Shown: one piece after another, positions 41,643 to 54,543 of the stretch
Position numbering within the stretch: position 1 is the stretch's first letter
How the letters are laid out: the number at the start of each line of letters is the position of its first letter
Assembly: GCA_039105265.1 (NCBI GenBank)
Contig: JAPFFF010000057.1
Location: 1,028,480-1,092,479 of the forward strand
Length of the DNA stretch: 64,000 bases
Reading direction: 5' to 3'
From: Tritrichomonas musculus
Taxonomy: Eukaryota > Parabasalia > Tritrichomonadida > Tritrichomonadidae
Notes under the pieces: model-generated
The model's input: only the letters and a program-made list of their open reading frames with translations
Databases searched by the model: none
Told to the model about the DNA's origin: nothing
Position numbers and translations under genes: made by a program

Positions 41643-42943
41643 CTTTCCAGTATAATTAGTATAATTAGTATTAACTGATTTAAAAAGTTTTGGATGAAAA
41701 ATCTTATTGAGAAAGATATTTTTTGTCGAAAGATTTCCATGGATAATGTTTTGATTATGTAAAAATGATGATAATTTTTTGCAATCTTGTCATTTCTGCC
41801 CTTTGTTTTCTTTTTTCTTTTTCATCTTTTTCTTTATCTTCTTGACTATTTTCTTCTATTTCTGCTTCATTGTTCAAATAATCATGAAGAGATGTATTTG
41901 GTGAATATTCACATACATATATTACTTTATTATATCCATTTAAATCAGTATAATCAATTCCACTGAATTTGAGAATATTTGGATGTTCCATTTGATTGAT
42001 AATTTGAATTTCATTTATTATATATTCTTTCTCTTTCATTGTTAGTTCTTGGATTTCTTTATTAAAAATTTTGCATAAATATGTGTGTTTAGTAGTCATA
42101 TTTTCGATTTTGTATGGTTTTGAAAATGAATTATTGCTAATTTTATTAATCTTTCGATATTTTTTGATATCTATCTTTTTGATATTACCTAATTGGCCAA
42201 AAAATGATTCGTTTAGTGATATATAAAATTCAGCAATATTTTCAATATATCTATTGTATTCGTTTATATTAATATTATCTGAAATGAATGCTTGATTTGT
42301 TTCTAATTCATGAACTATTTTCGAAAATGAAGGACGTTCATTTGGATTTTCTGACCAACATAGTTCAATTAAATTCTTATAATATTCTGGAGTTGTTTGA
42401 TTGATTTTTGGTCGACATCCTTTCAAAATAGCTTTTTCAATTTCAAGTTCTGAAAATGGAATATCATTTGTAATAATTTCATATATGATCATTGAAAAAG
42501 AGAAAATATCACTGCTTTTGCTGTATTTATGTTCTTTGATGACTTCTGGGGAAATATATCGTGTTTCACAAAAAATTTCATTAGGTTCTTAATATTGATG
42601 TTCATTGATGTTTTGAATATAATCAAATGAACTGATTTTCGGATATGAATTGTGATCTAAAAAAATACGGCCTGATGAGAGATTTCGATGAATTATATTC
42701 TGTGAATGAAGATATTTCATTCCTGATGCAATCCCATATATGATAATCAACTTTTTAGTCTTATTCAATTTTATTGGTTCTCTCTTTTGTCTTTCTTTTT
42801 CTAATAAACCTTTCAATGATGTCTCTGAATATTCACTTATTATTGTTAGATAATGTTCAAAATTAAAGTTATATGTGCTACACTCAATATATTTCAATAT
42901 TGATGGAAATTGAAACTTTGATGCAATTAGAGGTGTCGAAATT
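41643..42943 (-). pseudogene. Broken double-kinase gene, unit B2
   Basis: Same truncation, in-frame TAA (near 42591) and frame change as unit B1, with no further lesion seen. Shared lesions show the gene was already broken when the unit multiplied. Confidence 0.8.
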
Positions 42944-43404
42944 TATAAAGAATAAAATTCCGTCATTATAAATATAAAATATTATTGAATTAGTAGATGT
43001 TATTTTCAAATATAAAATATTGCTTTCTAGTTAATATATATTAATTAGTATAAAATTTTTCAAAGTTCGATATTACACTGATTTAAATCTTTGAAAAAAT
43101 AGTCCTTATGATATATTTTGTATCCAATAATAAATTAATCTGCTCAAAATAATATTATGTTAACTTTTATCTGGAAATATCATAAATATTATTTTATTTT
43201 TTCTGTTAAATTAAATGTTTCCAAACTAATAATTTAATATTTTATTTATTTAACTGTTTTTCAAATAATAATTAATCATATAATTATTTCTTATGAAGTT
43301 ATTCTTGCGATAAATATTTTTATTTCATGAATTTTTTGTGAACATTTGAAAGGGTTATTTTTTGGATTTATCAATTACCTTGAAATGTTAAAAATCACTT
43401 TTTT

Positions 43405-43476
43405 TAGCGATCAATCTTTTGCGGGGCTGGAACCAGCCCCGTAAAAGATTGGTCGTTATGGGGGCGAAGCCCCCAT
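43405..43476 (+). repeat. GC-rich double hairpin, unit B2
   Basis: Identical to the unit B1 hairpin, including all three wobble positions and the GAA triloop. Confidence 0.75.
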
Positions 43477-44104
43477 TAAAAACATTTAAAATTTTTTCAT
43501 TCTTTTAATATTATATATATCTTTTGAGAAATGTCTATAAAGCACAAAATATTTAATTATTTCCAAAATACATTAACATATTAAACTGATAACTTTTTAA
43601 GACGCTCTTTTGAAATTTTATAAAAACATTTCTAACATTTGAAAAAAATAATACTGTTTTCTTAAATTTTTATAAAATTGATCTTTCATATAAAATATCC
43701 AAAACCACTAGATATACATACTTAAATAAAATCTTTTTTTTAGTTTCTGATTTGACTGAATTTCATACATATCTAAAAACTCAATCATATTTCGTTATTT
43801 CTAAAATTATTCTTATTAACCAATATAAAATATCGTTGCAACAGCACTTTTTTATAATAATTTCATATAGATGATATCTTCAATGATCTTTATCGCTGTT
43901 ATCAAATATATATATTTGGAAATTATATATGCAAAATCGTCCTCCATTCCAAATTGTCAAATGGATAAGTCAAAAAAATATTTCTTCGTATTAATACCAT
44001 TTTACACCTACTAATATAAAATGAAAAGAAAAATAAAAAATTATATGGCTTTCTATCTTTATTTATAATACAATATCTATATCTATTAATGTGAAACAGA
44101 TCAA

Positions 44105-44647
44105 TTAGTTAGTAATAAGATCATTGAAAAGGAAATTATTATCATTCTCGTCATCGAAAAATGAATTCATTTTGGCATATCCTTTGCCATTCCTCTTTTT
44201 ATTTAATTGCTTGATTGTATTTTTGTTCGTATAAGGCATTTCCTGTGTCAATGTGAATTGGATTTCAAACTTCCCAACTGTTTTACGATCAGAGCCTTTC
44301 TTGCCTGATCGTTGAACTGGCTCTAGGAGTTTTATTGTTTTCATTTCTGTGTTGGTAATATCATTGAATTTGGTCGGGATTTGATCTTTTAGAATAACGG
44401 CCGATGCAAAAATTGGATCTTTCTGCGAAAAACTTTTCTTCCTCATAACAATTAAGATTCTTTCCGTTTTTTCATTGATCTTGACTGAAAAGAATGGACG
44501 AGTTGTTTGCATCTTTTTAGCTTCAAAGGAGAAAGCTTGTTTTTCACCACTTGGAAGTGTTGTAACACTAACACGGAGAGTGTCATTATCTTGAACAATT
44601 CCTTTCTGGAGTTCAAAGGATTGCATTTGGATGTTTAAGCAAAGCAT
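44105..44647 (-). CDS. C2-like domain protein, array copy B2
   Basis: Identical 180-residue protein to copy B1, with intact initiator and leader. It is flanked on the left by the B2 hairpin region and on the right by the standard B intergenic region. Confidence 0.75.
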   Translation of the reverse strand: MLCLNIQMQSFELQKGIVQDNDTLRVSVTTLPSGEKQAFSFEAKKMQTTRPFFSVKINEKTERILIVMRKKSFSQKDPIFASAVILKDQIPTKFNDITNTEMKTIKLLEPVQRSGKKGSDRKTVGKFEIQFTLTQEMPYTNKNTIKQLNKKRNGKGYAKMNSFFDDENDNNFLFNDLITN

Positions 44648-45826
44648 TTTATATAAAAATGATGTGATTTTATGTGAATTCGTTTTTATACTATTACTTC
44701 AATTTTTGAGTATTTATTTTCTTTATTTATTTACATAATTAACTCAATATTATTTTTTATGTATTTTATTTTTGGAATTGTATGTTTATATTTTCGTAAA
44801 CCATTCATTATTTGTATGTATTGTGAATATTTCTGAGAGATTTATATAAAAAATAAATCAAATAATCAATACAAAAAAGTGGAATAATGAAATCAATGAA
44901 TCAATGAATTCATGAATTGCTTTCTTTTATATGTATTATCATTTAACTGTTGTTATGGTAACCTTCATGATTATATAGCAAAGGTATTATGAATGATAAT
45001 ATTTTGGGGTTGTTTGTAAATTTTTCATATGTTTCGTTCAATTTATCATTATTTTAATTATTGTATCCTTTTTGATTATATGGCAAAGGTGTAGTTAATT
45101 GTCTGTGAATAATTATAATTATATTAATTCTTTTTTTTGTCTCTTAAATCATTTTTTTGTGGATAATTTGCTTGTATGAATTTAATACGTGCTTAATTTT
45201 TGTCTTAGGCGTGTTTATTAAAATATTGATATATTTGAAATTCACTGAATTTGAATCACGATGAATTCTTCTAGGTGTTTGTATATTAATATATATAAAT
45301 ACGGGTTTTGTTGTCTTTGGTAAATGGAATTAATGAAGTATTGTTCGGTTTTAAATAAAAATGAAGTAAAAAATGACTCTCTGAAATATTTTTATTTATT
45401 TCAAAAATATTGATAGTATATTCAATCATTTATATTTTTTATATTTTTATTTTGACTTTTTATAATAAAAATATTCAATTTTTTATTGAATTATTTTCTG
45501 AAAATAATTATTTATTTTAATATATAAAAATATGTTTATCTCAAAGTTAATATATCAAAATAAATAAAATTGATGAAAAAGATAATAACACCATATTTAT
45601 ACTTAATCATAAACTCACAAAATTATCAACAAGCAATAAACACAATATTTAAATATTATTTTAGCTAAAAAAAAGATTCATTCAAAAAAGCCCCCACTTT
45701 TTCTGGGAATATGTACAAATAAGTAAAAATATTACTCAATTGCCTTATATTTTAAAAGTGTTTAAATGAAAATTTTTATACTCTTTGGTATAAAAAATTA
45801 TTTTACAGTCATTTGTGATAAAATAA

Positions 45827-46018
45827 ATCCCTGATTGCTATTTAAATCTAATTCAGAAATGCTGGTCAAGATATTTAAATGAACGTCCTTCAATTGATGA
45901 AATCATTGAGTTATTAAAAACACCTGATTTTATTGATCTTTTAGATTAGAATGAAGAAAAACTTGAATATCTAAACTTTATTTTTGATTCAAATTGTGAT
46001 AAATCAGGCACTTTTTGA
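45827..46018 (+). pseudogene. Inverted kinase C-terminal fragment, unit B3
   Basis: Unchanged from unit B1. Confidence 0.7.
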
Positions 46019-46035
46019 ATATTTGTGATTATCGG

Positions 46036-47336
46036 CTTTCCAGTATAATTAGTATAATTAGTATTAACTGATTTAAAAAGTTTTGGATGAAAAATCTTAT
46101 TGAGAAAGATATTTTTTGTCGAAAGATTTCCATGGATAATGTTTTGATTATGTAAAAATGATGATAATTTTTTGCAATCTTGTCATTTCTGCCCTTTGTT
46201 TTCTTTTTTCTTTTTCATCTTTTTCTTTATCTTCTTGACTATTTTCTTCTATTTCTGCTTCATTGTTCAAATAATCATGAAGAGATGTATTTGGTGAATA
46301 TTCACATACATATATTACTTTATTATATCCATTTAAATCAGTATAATCAATTCCACTGAATTTGAGAATATTTGGATGTTCCATTTGATTGATAATTTGA
46401 ATTTCATTTATTATATATTCTTTCTCTTTCATTGTTAGTTCTTGGATTTCTTTATTAAAAATTTTGCATAAATATGTGTGTTTAGTAGTCATATTTTCGA
46501 TTTTGTATGGTTTTGAAAATGAATTATTGCTAATTTTATTAATCTTTCGATATTTTTTGATATCTATCTTTTTGATATTACCTAATTGGCCAAAAAATGA
46601 TTCGTTTAGTGATATATAAAATTCAGCAATATTTTCAATATATCTATTGTATTCGTTTATATTAATATTATCTGAAATGAATGCTTGATTTGTTTCTAAT
46701 TCATGAACTATTTTCGAAAATGAAGGACGTTCATTTGGATTTTCTGACCAACATAGTTCAATTAAATTCTTATAATATTCTGGAGTTGTTTGATTGATTT
46801 TTGGTCGACATCCTTTCAAAATAGCTTTTTCAATTTCAAGTTCTGAAAATGGAATATCATTTGTAATAATTTCATATATGATCATTGAAAAAGAGAAAAT
46901 ATCACTGCTTTTGCTGTATTTATGTTCTTTGATGACTTCTGGGGAAATATATCGTGTTTCACAAAAAATTTCATTAGGTTCTTAATATTGATGTTCATTG
47001 ATGTTTTGAATATAATCAAATGAACTGATTTTCGGATATGAATTGTGATCTAAAAAAATACGGCCTGATGAGAGATTTCGATGAATTATATTCTGTGAAT
47101 GAAGATATTTCATTCCTGATGCAATCCCATATATGATAATCAACTTTTTAGTCTTATTCAATTTTATTGGTTCTCTCTTTTGTCTTTCTTTTTCTAATAA
47201 ACCTTTCAATGATGTCTCTGAATATTCACTTATTATTGTTAGATAATGTTCAAAATTAAAGTTATATGTGCTACACTCAATATATTTCAATATTGATGGA
47301 AATTGAAACTTTGATGCAATTAGAGGTGTCGAAATT
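46036..47336 (-). pseudogene. Broken double-kinase gene, unit B3
   Basis: Same lesions as unit B1. The open pieces (46148-46885 and 46982-47290) are unchanged in length. Confidence 0.8.
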
Positions 47337-47797
47337 TATAAAGAATAAAATTCCGTCATTATAAATATAAAATATTATTGAATTAGTAGATGTTATTTTC
47401 AAATATAAAATATTGCTTTCTAGTTAATATATATTAATTAGTATAAAATTTTTCAAAGTTCGATATTACACTGATTTAAATCTTTGAAAAAATAGTCCTT
47501 ATGATATATTTTGTATCCAATAATAAATTAATCTGCTCAAAATAATATTATGTTAACTTTTATCTGGAAATATCATAAATATTATTTTATTTTTTCTGTT
47601 AAATTAAATGTTTCCAAACTAATAATTTAATATTTTATTTATTTAACTGTTTTTCAAATAATAATTAATCATATAATTATTTCTTATGAAGTTATTCTTG
47701 CGATAAATATTTTTATTTCATGAATTTTTTGTGAACATTTGAAAGGGTTATTTTTTGGATTTATCAATTACCTTGAAATGTTAAAAATCACTTTTTT

Positions 47798-47869
47798 TAG
47801 CGATCAATCTTTTGCGGGGCTGGAACCAGCCCCGTAAAAGATTGGTCGTTATGGGGGCGAAGCCCCCAT
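47798..47869 (+). repeat. GC-rich double hairpin, unit B3
   Basis: Identical to the unit B1 hairpin. Confidence 0.75.
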
Positions 47870-48497
47870 TAAAAACATTTAAAATTTTTTCATTCTTTTA
47901 ATATTATATATATCTTTTGAGAAATGTCTATAAAGCACAAAATATTTAATTATTTCCAAAATACATTAACATATTAAACTGATAACTTTTTAAGACGCTC
48001 TTTTGAAATTTTATAAAAACATTTCTAACATTTGAAAAAAATAATACTGTTTTCTTAAATTTTTATAAAATTGATCTTTCATATAAAATATCCAAAACCA
48101 CTAGATATACATACTTAAATAAAATCTTTTTTTTAGTTTCTGATTTGACTGAATTTCATACATATCTAAAAACTCAATCATATTTCGTTATTTCTAAAAT
48201 TATTCTTATTAACCAATATAAAATATCGTTGCAACAGCACTTTTTTATAATAATTTCATATAGATGATATCTTCAATGATCTTTATCGCTGTTATCAAAT
48301 ATATATATTTGGAAATTATATATGCAAAATCGTCCTCCATTCCAAATTGTCAAATGGATAAGTCAAAAAAATATTTCTTCGTATTAATACCATTTTACAC
48401 CTACTAATATAAAATGAAAAGAAAAATAAAAAATTATATGGCTTTCTATCTTTATTTATAATACAATATCTATATCTATTAATGTGAAACAGATCAA

Positions 48498-49040
48498 TTA
48501 GTTAGTAATAAGATCATTGAAAAGGAAATTATTATCATTCTCGTCATCGAAAAATGAATTCATTTTGGCATATCCTTTGCCATTCCTCTTTTTATTTAAT
48601 TGCTTGATTGTATTTTTGTTCGTATAAGGCATTTCCTGTGTCAATGTGAATTGGATTTCAAACTTCCCAACTGTTTTACGATCAGAGCCTTTCTTGCCTG
48701 ATCGTTGAACTGGCTCTAGGAGTTTTATTGTTTTCATTTCTGTGTTGGTAATATCATTGAATTTGGTCGGGATTTGATCTTTTAGAATAACGGCCGATGC
48801 AAAAATTGGATCTTTCTGCGAAAAACTTTTCTTCCTCATAACAATTAAGATTCTTTCCGTTTTTTCATTGATCTTGACTGAAAAGAATGGACGAGTTGTT
48901 TGCATCTTTTTAGCTTCAAAGGAGAAAGCTTGTTTTTCACCACTTGGAAGTGTTGTAACACTAACACGGAGAGTGTCATTATCTTGAACAATTCCTTTCT
49001 GGAGTTCAAAGGATTGCATTTGGATGTTTAAGCAAAGCAT
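48498..49040 (-). CDS. C2-like domain protein, array copy B3
   Basis: Identical 180-residue protein to B1 and B2, with conserved initiator. Confidence 0.75.
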   Translation of the reverse strand: MLCLNIQMQSFELQKGIVQDNDTLRVSVTTLPSGEKQAFSFEAKKMQTTRPFFSVKINEKTERILIVMRKKSFSQKDPIFASAVILKDQIPTKFNDITNTEMKTIKLLEPVQRSGKKGSDRKTVGKFEIQFTLTQEMPYTNKNTIKQLNKKRNGKGYAKMNSFFDDENDNNFLFNDLITN

Positions 49041-50219
49041 TTTATATAAAAATGATGTGATTTTATGTGAATTCGTTTTTATACTATTACTTCAATTTTT
49101 GAGTATTTATTTTCTTTATTTATTTACATAATTAACTCAATATTATTTTTTATGTATTTTATTTTTGGAATTGTATGTTTATATTTTCGTAAACCATTCA
49201 TTATTTGTATGTATTGTGAATATTTCTGAGAGATTTATATAAAAAATAAATCAAATAATCAATACAAAAAAGTGGAATAATGAAATCAATGAATCAATGA
49301 ATTCATGAATTGCTTTCTTTTATATGTATTATCATTTAACTGTTGTTATGGTAACCTTCATGATTATATAGCAAAGGTATTATGAATGATAATATTTTGG
49401 GGTTGTTTGTAAATTTTTCATATGTTTCGTTCAATTTATCATTATTTTAATTATTGTATCCTTTTTGATTATATGGCAAAGGTGTAGTTAATTGTCTGTG
49501 AATAATTATAATTATATTAATTCTTTTTTTTGTCTCTTAAATCATTTTTTTGTGGATAATTTGCTTGTATGAATTTAATACGTGCTTAATTTTTGTCTTA
49601 GGCGTGTTTATTAAAATATTGATATATTTGAAATTCACTGAATTTGAATCACGATGAATTCTTCTAGGTGTTTGTATATTAATATATATAAATACGGGTT
49701 TTGTTGTCTTTGGTAAATGGAATTAATGAAGTATTGTTCGGTTTTAAATAAAAATGAAGTAAAAAATGACTCTCTGAAATATTTTTATTTATTTCAAAAA
49801 TATTGATAGTATATTCAATCATTTATATTTTTTATATTTTTATTTTGACTTTTTATAATAAAAATATTCAATTTTTTATTGAATTATTTTCTGAAAATAA
49901 TTATTTATTTTAATATATAAAAATATGTTTATCTCAAAGTTAATATATCAAAATAAATAAAATTGATGAAAAAGATAATAACACCATATTTATACTTAAT
50001 CATAAACTCACAAAATTATCAACAAGCAATAAACACAATATTTAAATATTATTTTAGCTAAAAAAAAGATTCATTCAAAAAAGCCCCCACTTTTTCTGGG
50101 AATATGTACAAATAAGTAAAAATATTACTCAATTGCCTTATATTTTAAAAGTGTTTAAATGAAAATTTTTATACTCTTTGGTATAAAAAATTATTTTACA
50201 GTCATTTGTGATAAAATAA

Positions 50220-50411
50220 ATCCCTGATTGCTATTTAAATCTAATTCAGAAATGCTGGTCAAGATATTTAAATGAACGTCCTTCAATTGATGAAATCATT
50301 GAGTTATTAAAAACACCTGATTTTATTGATCTTTTAGATTAGAATGAAGAAAAACTTGAATATCTAAACTTTATTTTTGATTCAAATTGTGATAAATCAG
50401 GCACTTTTTGA
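50220..50411 (+). pseudogene. Inverted kinase C-terminal fragment, unit B4
   Basis: Unchanged from unit B1. Confidence 0.7.
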
Positions 50412-50428
50412 ATATTTGTGATTATCGG

Positions 50429-51729
50429 CTTTCCAGTATAATTAGTATAATTAGTATTAACTGATTTAAAAAGTTTTGGATGAAAAATCTTATTGAGAAA
50501 GATATTTTTTGTCGAAAGATTTCCATGGATAATGTTTTGATTATGTAAAAATGATGATAATTTTTTGCAATCTTGTCATTTCTGCCCTTTGTTTTCTTTT
50601 TTCTTTTTCATCTTTTTCTTTATCTTCTTGACTATTTTCTTCTATTTCTGCTTCATTGTTCAAATAATCATGAAGAGATGTATTTGGTGAATATTCACAT
50701 ACATATATTACTTTATTATATCCATTTAAATCAGTATAATCAATTCCACTGAATTTGAGAATATTTGGATGTTCCATTTGATTGATAATTTGAATTTCAT
50801 TTATTATATATTCTTTCTCTTTCATTGTTAGTTCTTGGATTTCTTTATTAAAAATTTTGCATAAATATGTGTGTTTAGTAGTCATATTTTCGATTTTGTA
50901 TGGTTTTGAAAATGAATTATTGCTAATTTTATTAATCTTTCGATATTTTTTGATATCTATCTTTTTGATATTACCTAATTGGCCAAAAAATGATTCGTTT
51001 AGTGATATATAAAATTCAGCAATATTTTCAATATATCTATTGTATTCGTTTATATTAATATTATCTGAAATGAATGCTTGATTTGTTTCTAATTCATGAA
51101 CTATTTTCGAAAATGAAGGACGTTCATTTGGATTTTCTGACCAACATAGTTCAATTAAATTCTTATAATATTCTGGAGTTGTTTGATTGATTTTTGGTCG
51201 ACATCCTTTCAAAATAGCTTTTTCAATTTCAAGTTCTGAAAATGGAATATCATTTGTAATAATTTCATATATGATCATTGAAAAAGAGAAAATATCACTG
51301 CTTTTGCTGTATTTATGTTCTTTGATGACTTCTGGGGAAATATATCGTGTTTCACAAAAAATTTCATTAGGTTCTTAATATTGATGTTCATTGATGTTTT
51401 GAATATAATCAAATGAACTGATTTTCGGATATGAATTGTGATCTAAAAAAATACGGCCTGATGAGAGATTTCGATGAATTATATTCTGTGAATGAAGATA
51501 TTTCATTCCTGATGCAATCCCATATATGATAATCAACTTTTTAGTCTTATTCAATTTTATTGGTTCTCTCTTTTGTCTTTCTTTTTCTAATAAACCTTTC
51601 AATGATGTCTCTGAATATTCACTTATTATTGTTAGATAATGTTCAAAATTAAAGTTATATGTGCTACACTCAATATATTTCAATATTGATGGAAATTGAA
51701 ACTTTGATGCAATTAGAGGTGTCGAAATT
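50429..51729 (-). pseudogene. Broken double-kinase gene, unit B4
   Basis: Same lesions as unit B1; no unit-specific change noticed. Confidence 0.8.
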
Positions 51730-52190
51730 TATAAAGAATAAAATTCCGTCATTATAAATATAAAATATTATTGAATTAGTAGATGTTATTTTCAAATATA
51801 AAATATTGCTTTCTAGTTAATATATATTAATTAGTATAAAATTTTTCAAAGTTCGATATTACACTGATTTAAATCTTTGAAAAAATAGTCCTTATGATAT
51901 ATTTTGTATCCAATAATAAATTAATCTGCTCAAAATAATATTATGTTAACTTTTATCTGGAAATATCATAAATATTATTTTATTTTTTCTGTTAAATTAA
52001 ATGTTTCCAAACTAATAATTTAATATTTTATTTATTTAACTGTTTTTCAAATAATAATTAATCATATAATTATTTCTTATGAAGTTATTCTTGCGATAAA
52101 TATTTTTATTTCATGAATTTTTTGTGAACATTTGAAAGGGTTATTTTTTGGATTTATCAATTACCTTGAAATGTTAAAAATCACTTTTTT

Positions 52191-52262
52191 TAGCGATCAA
52201 TCTTTTGCGGGGCTGGAACCAGCCCCGTAAAAGATTGGTCGTTATGGGGGCGAAGCCCCCAT
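52191..52262 (+). repeat. GC-rich double hairpin, unit B4
   Basis: Identical to the unit B1 hairpin. Confidence 0.75.
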
Positions 52263-52890
52263 TAAAAACATTTAAAATTTTTTCATTCTTTTAATATTAT
52301 ATATATCTTTTGAGAAATGTCTATAAAGCACAAAATATTTAATTATTTCCAAAATACATTAACATATTAAACTGATAACTTTTTAAGACGCTCTTTTGAA
52401 ATTTTATAAAAACATTTCTAACATTTGAAAAAAATAATACTGTTTTCTTAAATTTTTATAAAATTGATCTTTCATATAAAATATCCAAAACCACTAGATA
52501 TACATACTTAAATAAAATCTTTTTTTTAGTTTCTGATTTGACTGAATTTCATACATATCTAAAAACTCAATCATATTTCGTTATTTCTAAAATTATTCTT
52601 ATTAACCAATATAAAATATCGTTGCAACAGCACTTTTTTATAATAATTTCATATAGATGATATCTTCAATGATCTTTATCGCTGTTATCAAATATATATA
52701 TTTGGAAATTATATATGCAAAATCGTCCTCCATTCCAAATTGTCAAATGGATAAGTCAAAAAAATATTTCTTCGTATTAATACCATTTTACACCTACTAA
52801 TATAAAATGAAAAGAAAAATAAAAAATTATATGGCTTTCTATCTTTATTTATAATACAATATCTATATCTATTAATGTGAAACAGATCAA

Positions 52891-53433
52891 TTAGTTAGTA
52901 ATAAGATCATTGAAAAGGAAATTATTATCATTCTCGTCATCGAAAAATGAATTCATTTTGGCATATCCTTTGCCATTCCTCTTTTTATTTAATTGCTTGA
53001 TTGTATTTTTGTTCGTATAAGGCATTTCCTGTGTCAATGTGAATTGGATTTCAAACTTCCCAACTGTTTTACGATCAGAGCCTTTCTTGCCTGATCGTTG
53101 AACTGGCTCTAGGAGTTTTATTGTTTTCATTTCTGTGTTGGTAATATCATTGAATTTGGTCGGGATTTGATCTTTTAGAATAACGGCCGATGCAAAAATT
53201 GGATCTTTCTGCGAAAAACTTTTCTTCCTCATAACAATTAAGATTCTTTCCGTTTTTTCATTGATCTTGACTGAAAAGAATGGACGAGTTGTTTGCATCT
53301 TTTTAGCTTCAAAGGAGAAAGCTTGTTTTTCACCACTTGGAAGTGTTGTAACACTAACACGGAGAGTGTCATTATCTTGAACAATTCCTTTCTGGAGTTC
53401 AAAGGATTGCATTTGGATGTTTAAGCAAAGCAT
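52891..53433 (-). CDS. C2-like domain protein, array copy B4, with a transposon just upstream
   Basis: Protein identical to the other B copies. This copy alone has the 994-bp terminal-inverted-repeat element inserted upstream: the element begins about 104 bp beyond the predicted start site (about 53446). The initiator and proximal promoter are intact, so the core promoter is untouched, but any more distant control sequence has been moved nearly 1 kb away. It is therefore a natural promoter-insertion allele beside otherwise identical copies. Confidence 0.75.
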   Translation of the reverse strand: MLCLNIQMQSFELQKGIVQDNDTLRVSVTTLPSGEKQAFSFEAKKMQTTRPFFSVKINEKTERILIVMRKKSFSQKDPIFASAVILKDQIPTKFNDITNTEMKTIKLLEPVQRSGKKGSDRKTVGKFEIQFTLTQEMPYTNKNTIKQLNKKRNGKGYAKMNSFFDDENDNNFLFNDLITN

Positions 53434-53549
53434 TTTATATAAAAATGATGTGATTTTATGTGAATTCGTTTTTATACTATTACTTCAATTTTTGAGTATT
53501 TATTTTCTTTATTTATTTACATAATTAACTCAATATTATTTTTTATGTA

Positions 53550-53596
53550 TAGTAGTGTCTATAAGTGGCCACGCTCTCAATTAAGTGGCCACGGTG
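53550..53596 (+). repeat. Left terminal inverted repeat of the transposon
   Basis: It holds two AAGTGGCCACG blocks about 21 bp apart, a likely double binding site for the transposase. It differs from the right end at two positions (T/G after TAGTAGTGTC; T/A between the blocks). Confidence 0.85.
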
Positions 53597-54496
53597 TCAG
53601 ATTAATTCAAAAAGTTTATATAAGATTTTAATTCAAAAAGATTTAAAAATGAAAAATAAAATAGCAAAAATATACAATTTCTATCAATATTCGTGATTAA
53701 CTAATAATCATTAGAGATCAATTAACTTATTTATTAATCTTTAACATTGTATAATCAAGAATCAATATCTTAATTTTTACTAATACAATCAAAACAAAAT
53801 CACAAAACAAAAGTTTGATCTAACTTATCATTATTTCTTTCTAATCTTTTAGATCGATATTTAGTAATTATTAGAGGGTAATGTTTCTTTGAATCAGGAT
53901 AAGACCATCCAAATGAAAGCATTAGTTGGATTTAATGATTTGTTTTGTCGATTTTCTTGATAGCGCTAGTAAAAAATAAGATCCTGAATATGTTTAAAAG
54001 CGATATTAGAGAATAAAGCTGCTGCTTTTCAGTAAATAAACGTAGGTACCAAATTGATGCTGAGAAAAGCATCAGCAATTTATTTTTGGTATGTCGATAT
54101 AGCGAACGTAAGAAGGTAGGGGCAAGATGATGCTGAGTTATGATTTCATAAAAGAAGATAATTTTTGAGAAGAAAATAGAGGTTACTCATTGAATTTTAT
54201 TGATCTTTTTATTCAAATAAACGGCACCTTAATGCCGTTTTATACCACAATTATTTGAGTGGATTTTGATTTTTTTGACACCTTAAAAACGAATTTTTGC
54301 ATCCACATTTTTCTTAAGAAAAAGTAGGAAATTGTGAGTGAGCCATTTTACACCTACATTATTGAAATGAATTTCTTATTTTCTGACACCTTAAAGATGG
54401 CCACGGGAATAAAAATTTATATCCTTTGAATTTTTTGCAAAATTGAGAGCATGCCATTCTATTCCCCAATAATTTTAGTGGAGTTGATTGTCAAAT

Positions 54497-54543
54497 CACC
54501 GTGGCCACTTTATTGAGAGCGTGGCCACTTATCGACACTACTA
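54497..54543 (-). repeat. Right terminal inverted repeat of the transposon
   Basis: Inverted partner of 53550-53596. A fifth GGCCAC motif lies inside the element near 54409. Confidence 0.85.

Larger units (their letters stand above)
53550..54543. mobile_element. Non-autonomous TA-flanked DNA transposon with 47-bp terminal inverted repeats
   Basis: The 994-bp insert is absent from all other units. The empty site reads ATGTATTTTATTT; the filled site has TA at 53548-53549 and 54544-54545, a TA target duplication. Terminal inverted repeats are 53550-53596 and 54497-54543, 47 bp with two mismatches, starting TAGTAGTGTC. Each carries two copies of the palindrome GTGGCCAC. Inside are three loose repeats towards the right end (near 54232, 54340 and 54450; each has a 'GCC(A/G)TT..TA..CC' start, and the first two end GACACCTTAAA) and two 7-8 bp hairpins (54055-54074, 54219-54240). 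There is no open frame of transposase size. TA duplication and inverted ends fit the Tc1/mariner (or pogo-like) superfamily, moved by a transposase encoded elsewhere. Confidence 0.88.

Noticed and set aside
53550-54543. Maverick/Polinton or retroelement piece
   Set aside because: Only 994 bp, TA duplication rather than 6 bp, 47-bp inverted ends, no coding frame and no long terminal direct repeats; a small DNA transposon fits better.
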